Assembly (NCBI GenBank): GCA_002313255.1
Contig: DCBA01000100.1
Coordinates: 1-59,865, forward strand
DNA from: Gammaproteobacteria bacterium UBA1119
GTDB taxonomy: Bacteria; Pseudomonadota; Gammaproteobacteria; Pseudomonadales; Azotimanducaceae
Length of the DNA stretch: 59,865 bases
Direction of reading: 5' to 3'
Below the pieces are notes generated by a model. It saw only the letters and a list, made by a program, of their open reading frames with translations. It had not been told where the DNA came from and did not search any database. This document shows, one piece after another, positions 54,346 to 59,865 of the stretch (position 1 is the first letter of the stretch; each line of letters begins with the position of its first letter). A program made the translations under genes and the position numbers.

Positions 54346-54756
54346 ATGGCAATGCCAACGGAAGTCCACGTTTACCTCTGCCCAGACAATGGCGGCTTGC
54401 CGCGGAGGGTATCAATCGACGACTGGAACGCCTTTGAAAGAGGCGATCAACCGATCGTCCCAATCAACAACCGAGTATCGGCTAGGTCTCGCCAAATCAA
54501 GTTTCTCTTGATGACCATTCGCGATCGTATTTGTGAACTCGCAGAACCGCTCTGTGTAGACGTTGATCAATTCGGATTTGTGCAAAGACGGACACTGAAT
54601 TTGAGGCTGTTAGAAGATCACGGTCCATCCATTGTTGATGGCCGCCACCGGTTTATGTTGCGTTATCTCAACCACGCACATCAATGGGATTTGGGACCTG
54701 CAGTGTTACACGATGCCTGCCGCCAATCGGGTGTCCAACAACTTCACTCGACCTAA
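54346..54756 (+). CDS. Hypothetical protein
   Basis: 136 residues, no family recognised, no signal peptide or membrane segment. It has a compact mixed composition with two cysteines (VYLCPDN, ELAEPLCVDVD) and a histidine-rich C-terminal third (LNHAHQWDLGPAVLHDACRQ). It starts 56 bp after sufE, at an ATG inside GTGATGGCAATG; other starts are possible. Coding is supported by length and lack of a competing frame only. Confidence 0.55.
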   Translation: MAMPTEVHVYLCPDNGGLPRRVSIDDWNAFERGDQPIVPINNRVSARSRQIKFLLMTIRDRICELAEPLCVDVDQFGFVQRRTLNLRLLEDHGPSIVDGRHRFMLRYLNHAHQWDLGPAVLHDACRQSGVQQLHST

Positions 54757-54814
54757 TTCTCGCCTCTCCGGTGCGAGTCACTATTTGGTCCCGTGCTCAC
54801 GCGCAAGCTGCAAA

Positions 54815-55390
54815 TCAATGATGAACATGCTCGGACGTTAGCCAGCGGCAATAGTCTTCTTCGACATCTACGTCCCATAGCATTTCACAAAACCCCACGT
54901 TGAGATTTTCCGCTCGAGCCAAAGTCAACGCTAGAACTGAACTTGATCCCCACGCGATCCCTTTGAAAAGCGATTCGTGTGGCTCGTGCATCGCTAGCAA
55001 GCAGTAGCCCCCATCTTCCGTTGGCCCAACAACAACATCGTGGTCTTCCAACAACACGTACGCGTGCTCGATATAACTCGTGGACATGGCAGGAATATCG
55101 GTTCCGACGAGTACTTTAACGCCGTCCGTAAAAGTGGCCAGCATCCGCATCCCTAAGTCGCCAACGCCCTGTCGTCGAACGGGAAGACCTCGCGTCCAAG
55201 ACAAATCAGCGGAGTCACCCGTAATCCAAATCTCAGATTCGAAGGGCATGACTGCTTCGACCGCGTTGTCGAGCAATTTCCGATAACAATCGAGTGCGGC
55301 GTTCTCACCAACGGATAGCGCCAATCGCCTTTTGACCGCGCCGAACACGGGCGCGCGGGCAAAAACGGCGAGCCTCCCTTTCACACCCAT
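54815..55390 (-). CDS. DUF2064/TIGR04282 glycosyltransferase-like protein
   Basis: 191 residues. LAVFARAPVFGAVKRRLA, VLVGTDIPAMS and VVGPTEDGGYCLLAM are the signature of the TIGR04282 family, a nucleotidyltransferase-like GT-A fold. It overlaps the downstream end of the next gene by ten bases and is usually paired with it in genomes. The natural product is not established. Confidence 0.88.
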   Translation of the reverse strand: MGVKGRLAVFARAPVFGAVKRRLALSVGENAALDCYRKLLDNAVEAVMPFESEIWITGDSADLSWTRGLPVRRQGVGDLGMRMLATFTDGVKVLVGTDIPAMSTSYIEHAYVLLEDHDVVVGPTEDGGYCLLAMHEPHESLFKGIAWGSSSVLALTLARAENLNVGFCEMLWDVDVEEDYCRWLTSEHVHH

Positions 55391-56073
55391 CGTCCGTCAG
55401 GATAATAGCGCGCCGCCAGCACCTCCGGGCTCGTTCCAAAGAAATAACGCACTCGCAATTCCCACATCAAAAGAATGGTCCTGACAGTTCCATCATTCTC
55501 CCACCGGCGCGAGGACGTACCAAGTAAAGTCCGAATCCTGGTGGGCTTGGCGAGACGTCGTAAGCGTTTCGAAAGTTCGATGTCTTCCATTAGCGGCTGA
55601 TCAGGAATTCCACCTATTCGCTCGAGTAACGCCCGCCGAACGAATATGCCCTGATCTCCGGTACAAATAGACGTCATCGCTGAACGTTTATTCATTGCCG
55701 CTGCGATCAACCGAAACCAAGGCGTATCGCGAGAAAGCGTGATGTCAAAACGACCCCACTGCGCACCCGCCAACGCAAGCTGGAGTGCCTCCACCACCGT
55801 TCCCGTCACCACGCTATCCGCATGCAAAAACCATAGCCAAGGTCGCTGTGTCGATGCAACTCCTGCACTAAGCTGGAGAGCTCGCCCACGTTCAGTCCTG
55901 AGTAGTCGTACCGCCTGCGGCGGCTCGTGAATCGAACCTTCGTTGCTTCCACCATCGACCACCACGATCTCCAGCTCCTGAAACGGGGTCAGCGAACGAA
56001 GTAAGACTTCGAGATTGGACCGGTCGTTAAGCACAGGGATGACGACGCTCACTTGATCTAAGTCATTTACCAT
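55381..56073 (-). CDS. TIGR04283-family glycosyltransferase
   Basis: Family 2-type glycosyltransferase, 230 residues. VSVVIPVLNDRSNL, VVVDGGSNEGS, LWFLHADSVV (DxD-like) and CTGDQGIFVRRALLERIGGIPDQPLMEDIEL match the TIGR04283 group, named for arsenosugar biosynthesis in other bacteria. No arsenic methyltransferase or other arsenic gene is seen here, so the name should not be taken as function. Confidence 0.87.
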   Translation of the reverse strand: MVNDLDQVSVVIPVLNDRSNLEVLLRSLTPFQELEIVVVDGGSNEGSIHEPPQAVRLLRTERGRALQLSAGVASTQRPWLWFLHADSVVTGTVVEALQLALAGAQWGRFDITLSRDTPWFRLIAAAMNKRSAMTSICTGDQGIFVRRALLERIGGIPDQPLMEDIELSKRLRRLAKPTRIRTLLGTSSRRWENDGTVRTILLMWELRVRYFFGTSPEVLAARYYPDGRWV

Positions 56074-56125
56074 CAGCGATGATCATCCCTCCGATTTTGA
56101 GCGGACTTGCGATGCTGGTCATGCT

Positions 56126-57292
56126 TCAGCGAGTTGGCCAGCGCCATGCAGGCACATCAAGTAAATCTTGATCGTGCGCAAAGGTTTCACCCATCTCCTT
56201 ATCCAGTTCAATGTGATTACAGTCTTCTTGCGTCTTGAGCCCTTCGATGAGCACTCGATCATGCGAGATCACCCAAAGCTGGGTCTCTTGCGCGAATTTC
56301 GTCATTAGCCGGCTCAATGCCGGCAACAGATCGGGATGCAGGCTTGTCTCGGGTTCATTAAGCACCATCAGTGCCGGCGGCCTCGGCGTCAGAAGCGCCG
56401 CAATCCAAAGGAGATAACGCAAAGTTCCGTCCGAGAGCTCCGATTGGGACAACGGCCTTAGCAACCCATGCTGTTGAAATTTCAGCTCGAATCGACCGTT
56501 CCCCGTCTCGACCGAGACGGTGGCCCCTGGAAAAGCGTCGTCAACCGCGATATCTAACGCGTCCCCATCGCCTACTTCTTGGATAGTTTGCCACGCTGCA
56601 GCCAAATCATGGCCATCGTTGCTGAGAACCGGTGTGCGCGTACCGACTTGGGGTTGACGCGCAGCCGAATACACGTCGGTCCGGAAGTGGTCGTAAAACC
56701 GCCATGACCGAATCTCCTCTCTCAACATGAGTATTTCTGGTACACGTTCAGGGTCCACAACGCGGGAGAGCATGCTGTCAAACGTTGGCAGATGTTTCTC
56801 AATTGCCTGCCAGCCTCCGCCATCATCGCGTGCTCGAATTAATGGCCCTCGACGGTCCACCATGGCACGCCGGTCGTGCCAGGTTTCGCCGTGCCATATC
56901 ACTTCGCGTTTGATGACAGGGTCCAAATTGAACATTGAGCCAGGTACGGGATCGGGGTAACCAAAATCAATCGCGTAGCTGTAACTGTCACCTGCGAACC
57001 CGAATCGCAAATTAACCGATTCGGTGCGCACGACGCCTTGGACAGGCATAACGCCTTCCTTGACAGCCCTCCCAAACTCCTCCGGACCTGCCCAGAGCAC
57101 CGAATGTAATCCACCCTCAAGGGCAATGGATTCGACTGCCGTTCCCATCGCGGTTTCCGCCATTAACCGAAGCCCTCGATACAAATTGGATTTACCACAA
57201 CCGTTGGGTCCACTGATCACGTTCATGCGACCGAGGGGAAGGATTAGTTCGCGCAGCGAACGATAGTTAGCAATGGCGAGGGTGTTTAGCAC
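56126..57292 (-). CDS. AAA_21-type ABC-fold ATPase
   Basis: 388 residues. It has NVISGPNGCGKSNLYRGLRL (Walker A, about 24-43), an arm region, the signature-like SQSELSDGTLRYLLWIAALL, Walker B with LMVLNEPETSLHPDLLPAL (asparagine before the catalytic glutamate) and the switch WVISHD. This is the RecF/SMC-like architecture of AAA_21 proteins. It is monocistronic here, without a TOPRIM domain or partner nuclease nearby, so an OLD or Gabija-type defence role is not supported. The start is GTG. Confidence 0.85.
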   Translation of the reverse strand: MLNTLAIANYRSLRELILPLGRMNVISGPNGCGKSNLYRGLRLMAETAMGTAVESIALEGGLHSVLWAGPEEFGRAVKEGVMPVQGVVRTESVNLRFGFAGDSYSYAIDFGYPDPVPGSMFNLDPVIKREVIWHGETWHDRRAMVDRRGPLIRARDDGGGWQAIEKHLPTFDSMLSRVVDPERVPEILMLREEIRSWRFYDHFRTDVYSAARQPQVGTRTPVLSNDGHDLAAAWQTIQEVGDGDALDIAVDDAFPGATVSVETGNGRFELKFQQHGLLRPLSQSELSDGTLRYLLWIAALLTPRPPALMVLNEPETSLHPDLLPALSRLMTKFAQETQLWVISHDRVLIEGLKTQEDCNHIELDKEMGETFAHDQDLLDVPAWRWPTR

Positions 57293-57337
57293 CGATCCAT
57301 CCGATGTCAGTACGGGTCACAGCCTCATCTTAGCCAC

Positions 57338-58183
57338 TTAGCGTGTCTTGCCGTCGAAAAAATCTAATAACCGGCGAACATTTTTCTTGTTCTTCGAGAT
57401 GAAAAATGAATGGTCCGCCTCGTCCATTTCGTCGTATTCCACGTTCATGTTGAGCCCACGCATCTCCTCTACCCAAACTCTGGTCGAATGAACGAGTCGA
57501 TCCCTCGTTCCTTGAAGAACAAGCATCGGTATGTGTTGGATCAACTTTAAATCAGACGGCTTCCTCACTTGCGGCGCGGCGGGGGCAACCACCGCCGTGG
57601 CCGCCCACATATCGGGGTATTCCATCGCCAAGTGATACGTACCCGCGCCACCCATACTGTGCCCCCACAAATATATTCTTTCGAGGTCAATGGCATACGC
57701 TTCTTGCACCAAAGCGACGACGTTCATCACGTCCCGCTGACTGTAGGCACCTTCAACTTCAAGGGAGCGTCCATCTACTCCTTGCGACCAGGATCCGTAC
57801 CAACCTTGACGCGTGTATCCCAGCGGCGTTACGACCACGAAATTCAATTCGTCGGCATGGTCGAGCAGCCCCTCGTATCCCATCAACCAATCGTGCGTTC
57901 GGGTCAATCCGTGCAATGAAACCAAAAGCGGCGTTTTGATTTCAGGGTCATACGCCGCGGGAACGAACAGCGCATATGGAATCGTTTCGCCGGTTTCTTC
58001 AAAAACATAGCTTAAATGTTGTACACGTGGATCGTTGACTAACTGCTGATCGTCTAACTTGGATCTCAACGTATTCCGCTCCCGCATCTGACTGCTACTT
58101 TCTACTTCCTCAAGAATCAACAGTGTCGCACACAGAATAACGACGATGCGTACGCTGTTTTGTGTCAAAGCTCGCTTGGCCAT
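57338..58183 (-). CDS. Secreted alpha/beta-hydrolase (esterase)
   Basis: 281 residues with an N-terminal signal or anchor (VRIVVILCATLLILEEV). The fold shows PLLVSLHGLTR (oxyanion strand), nucleophile elbow WGHSMGGAGTYHLA, LVLQGTRDRLVH with the acid, and ADHSFF with the catalytic histidine. It resembles PHB-depolymerase/prolyl-oligopeptidase-type esterases. The ATG at 58183 is preferred over the TTG one codon upstream. The substrate is unknown. Confidence 0.85.
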   Translation of the reverse strand: MAKRALTQNSVRIVVILCATLLILEEVESSSQMRERNTLRSKLDDQQLVNDPRVQHLSYVFEETGETIPYALFVPAAYDPEIKTPLLVSLHGLTRTHDWLMGYEGLLDHADELNFVVVTPLGYTRQGWYGSWSQGVDGRSLEVEGAYSQRDVMNVVALVQEAYAIDLERIYLWGHSMGGAGTYHLAMEYPDMWAATAVVAPAAPQVRKPSDLKLIQHIPMLVLQGTRDRLVHSTRVWVEEMRGLNMNVEYDEMDEADHSFFISKNKKNVRRLLDFFDGKTR

Positions 58184-58238
58184 CAATCTCGCCTCGGTCA
58201 GGCGAACATGTCGGGAACGCTATCGATTTGTAACTTTC

Positions 58239-58514
58239 CTACCAGTAACTCGTACTCCACAACGTGACGACGACCGCGATCACAAACGCTGAAAGAGTCG
58301 CAGCGGTGCCAGCGCGACGAGAGAGATACCTCGAACTTGCGATCCATATCAGAGCCGCCAAGGTTACCGACAGAGGCGCAAGAAATTCACGCCAGCGAAA
58401 TTCGGTACCGATCCACGCGGCAAACCATATGCCCCACACGAGAACGAGAAACAGAAAGATCAGCCAACTCGGAATCCGTCTGATGGGATCAGCATCGGTC
58501 GGTCGTCTCATCAT
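58239..58514 (-). CDS. Small membrane protein
   Basis: 91 residues with three hydrophobic segments (WLIFLFLVLVWGIWFAAWIG, FLAPLSVTLAALIWIAS, AATLSAFVIAVVVTLWS). No family recognised. It begins with two consecutive ATG codons and follows the 42-codon frame at 58521-58649 by six bases. Confidence 0.65.
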   Translation of the reverse strand: MMRRPTDADPIRRIPSWLIFLFLVLVWGIWFAAWIGTEFRWREFLAPLSVTLAALIWIASSRYLSRRAGTAATLSAFVIAVVVTLWSTSYW

Positions 58515-58520
58515 AGGGAG

Positions 58521-58649
58521 TCATCGGCTCCCGCTGACCAGCTGTACGGCTTCTACCGAAATGAACGCCAGTGCCGCATATCCGGTCGCAGCTCTAATTA
58601 GGATGCTTTGTTTGAGCCATCCGATGAAGCCTTTCGCGCTGAGATCCAA
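58521..58649 (-). CDS. Possible 42-residue single-pass membrane protein
   Basis: A short frame starting with TTG after GGAGG (five-nt spacing): MDLSAKGFIGWLKQ, then a hydrophobic ILIRAATGYAALAFISVEA and VQLVSGSR. It ends six bases before the next small membrane-protein gene, as in an operon. Its start region lies in an 11-bp inverted repeat (58600-58610 with 58647-58657), which could hide the start codon. Evidence is limited to the ribosome site, spacing and hydrophobicity. Confidence 0.4.
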   Translation of the reverse strand: MDLSAKGFIGWLKQSILIRAATGYAALAFISVEAVQLVSGSR

Positions 58650-58657
58650 AGCATCCT
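58600..58657 (-). repeat. 11-bp inverted repeat covering the start of the small frame
   Basis: AGGATGCTTTG at 58600-58610 and its exact complement CAAAGCATCCT at 58647-58657, separated by 36 bases. In minus-strand RNA the upstream arm contains the end of the ribosome site and the TTG start of the 42-codon frame. Confidence 0.6.
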
Positions 58658-58718
58658 CCTACACGATCCAATCCGCCGCACACCACGATACGTTACCAGA
58701 TACACGAAAAACCGCGTT

Positions 58719-58795
58719 TGGCGCCCCGAGAAGGATTCGAACCTTCGACCTGCCCCTTAGGAGGGGGCCGCGCTATCCAGCTGCGCCATCGGGGC
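58719..58795 (-). tRNA. tRNA-Arg (anticodon CCT)
   Basis: 77-nt cloverleaf on the minus strand. Acceptor GCCCCGA pairs with TCGGGGC; D arm GCGC-AGCTGGATA-GCGC; anticodon arm GCCCC-CTCCTAA-GGGGC with anticodon CCT; T arm GAAGG-TTCGAAT-CCTTC; discriminator G and an encoded CCA end (58721-58719). Confidence 0.97.
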
Positions 58796-58927
58796 GAAAG
58801 CATAGAACGATGCGATCAAACATCGTATCCCCGGGCCCATGTCGGTGCCAACTTAATACGATCGGCTCATTCGCTAAAACGCCTGATGGCGGTCACGTCA
58901 ACAATAACCCGTGGTAGTCTCGATTCC

Positions 58928-59865
58928 GTGAAAGCCGTCTTCTGCGAAAAACTTGAAGGACCAGATGCTCTCGTGATGCGCGAGGTGGCCGAGCCCAGTC
59001 CTCCTGGTCCCAACGAAATCAAAGTGGCAATCGAAGCCCGTGGAGTTTCCTTCACCGACGTCCTGATGTCTAAAGGTGAATACCAGGTCCAACCAACACT
59101 TCCCTTCGTAATTGGTGGCGAAGGGGCAGGACGGGTTATTGAAATTGGAAACGATGTAAATAACATTGCGGTGGGAGACGCCGTGCTTGTGGGTGCGGGT
59201 TGCGTAGAGCAAGTCGTCGTCGAAGCGCAACGAGCGACGGTAATACCCGAAGGCACCGATCTCGAATCAGCTGCTTCTTTCAGAAGCAATTACGTTACCG
59301 CTTTTTACGCGATGCAGCGCGGTCGACTCACACCGGGCGAGACGCTATTGGTCCATGGGGCAGCTGGAGGCGTCGGTCTTGCCGCTGTTGACGTCGGCAA
59401 GTTAATGGGTGCGACCGTTATCGCAACAGCTGGGAGTGACGATAAGCTCGCCGTCGTCGGTGAGCTCGGCGCTGATCATCTAATTAACTACTCGAGCGGA
59501 TTTCGCGACGAGGTCAAGGAGCTTACGGGCGGTAAGGGCGCCGACGTGATTTACGATCCCGTCGGTGGAGATGTCTTCGATGAATCCATGCGATGTATCG
59601 CTCCGTTCGGCCGAATCCTGATAGTCGGCTTTACGGGCGGCCGACCTGCCCTAGCCAAAACAAACCATCTCTTGATTAAGGATGCGGAACTCATCGGATT
59701 CACTATCGGCGGACTCGCGCGTAACGATCCTGTCTGGGCACGACGGAATCAAGAAGTCTTAATGCAATGGTTGGCCAGTGGACGAATCCATCCGTACATT
59801 TCTCATCGATTACCGCTCGAGAGAACGGCCGAGGCGTTAAACCTGATCACAAATCGCAAAGTGAT
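58928..59865 (+). CDS. Zinc-independent quinone oxidoreductase / NADPH:quinone reductase family (3' truncated)
   Basis: Medium-chain reductase family. The reading starts at GTG (MKAVFCEKLEGPDALVM) and runs open off the right edge, 312 residues seen. Visible are GVSFTDVLMSKGEY, VIGGEGAGRVIEIG, LLVHGAAGGVGLAAVDVGK (NADP site), ADVIYDPVGGDVFDES and GRILIVGFTGG. No catalytic zinc ligands are apparent, as in QOR-type enzymes. At most a few dozen residues should be missing. Confidence 0.92.
   Translation, partial: MKAVFCEKLEGPDALVMREVAEPSPPGPNEIKVAIEARGVSFTDVLMSKGEYQVQPTLPFVIGGEGAGRVIEIGNDVNNIAVGDAVLVGAGCVEQVVVEAQRATVIPEGTDLESAASFRSNYVTAFYAMQRGRLTPGETLLVHGAAGGVGLAAVDVGKLMGATVIATAGSDDKLAVVGELGADHLINYSSGFRDEVKELTGGKGADVIYDPVGGDVFDESMRCIAPFGRILIVGFTGGRPALAKTNHLLIKDAELIGFTIGGLARNDPVWARRNQEVLMQWLASGRIHPYISHRLPLERTAEALNLITNRKV

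Noticed and set aside
56126..57292. Defence island centred on the AAA_21 ATPase (Gabija or OLD type)
   Set aside because: No TOPRIM domain, helicase, nuclease or toxin partner is adjacent, and the neighbours are ordinary metabolic genes.
58264..58917. A 217-codon plus-strand frame over the tRNA region
   Set aside because: It runs antisense through the tRNA and a small membrane-protein gene, and its product (RNA-like basic sequence including GAPRRIRTFDLP) is the well-known false translation of a tRNA gene.
1..59865. CRISPR arrays, insertion sequences, prophage or integron features
   Set aside because: No regularly spaced repeats, transposase or integrase frames were found. A tRNA gene is present but no integrase or att duplication next to it.

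Overview
The window reads as chromosomal DNA of a gammaproteobacterium, probably an uncultured marine or environmental one; I cannot place it to genus. The evidence is the E. coli-like block holB-tmk-mltG-fabF-acpP-fabG-fabD-rpmF-yceD / yceF / rluC / rne. It is supported by an RNase E whose catalytic and zinc-link residues fall at the E. coli positions, by kdsB/msbA/lpxK lipid A genes, and by a lolCDE lipoprotein-sorting operon. Genes are packed tightly, with many ATGA, TGATG or GTGA overlaps and several TTG or GTG starts.

Layout. 1-8.4 kb: DNA replication, fatty-acid synthesis and ribosome genes on the minus strand (pabC, fabH and plsX are missing from their usual places), then yceF (+) and rluC (-). 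8.4-11.7 kb: rne with its own promoter and a ~400-nt structured leader. 11.7-19.6 kb: murB, an AlkB-family dioxygenase, an HSD10-like dehydrogenase, kdsB, an in-frame msbA-lpxK fusion, galU and a DUF2062 membrane protein. 19.6-22.7 kb: lolC-lolD-lolE (-). 22.9-31.2 kb: a dicarboxylate symporter, a crotonase, an LLM flavin oxidoreductase, a split membrane/spermidine-synthase-like pair, a gamma-glutamyltransferase-like protein, msrB and alaA. 31.2-34.4 kb: a five-gene minus-strand run of tusA, a gamma-glutamylcyclotransferase-fold gene, epmC, an FAD oxidoreductase and an rRNA-methyltransferase-like gene.

36.0-47.6 kb (possibly from 34.5 kb) is the most unusual part: eleven co-directional, mostly overlapping genes that I read as one trans-envelope machine. 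It encodes a TolQ/ExbB/MotA-type proton-channel subunit. It has two paralogous von Willebrand A proteins whose single N-terminal membrane helix starts with FLDV(M/I), which resembles the proton-binding aspartate motif of ExbD/TolR. It also has an actin/Hsp70-fold-like protein with a small FHA-like tail, a membrane-anchored PEGA-repeat protein ending in a sulfatase-modifying-factor-like domain without the catalytic cysteines, a membrane-anchored TPR/coiled-coil protein, a small exported protein and four predicted outer-membrane lipoproteins. A TonB_C/TPR protein lies just upstream. I know no described system with this composition; its function is unknown.

47.7-54.3 kb: a methyltransferase gene (-) divergent from a complete SUF iron-sulfur operon (sufB-C-D-S-A-T-E), with a 25-bp IscR type-1-like operator in the promoter region. 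54.3-59.9 kb: a small hypothetical gene, two glycosyltransferase-like genes, an AAA_21-type ATPase, a secreted esterase, small membrane proteins, tRNA-Arg(CCT) and a 3'-truncated quinone oxidoreductase.
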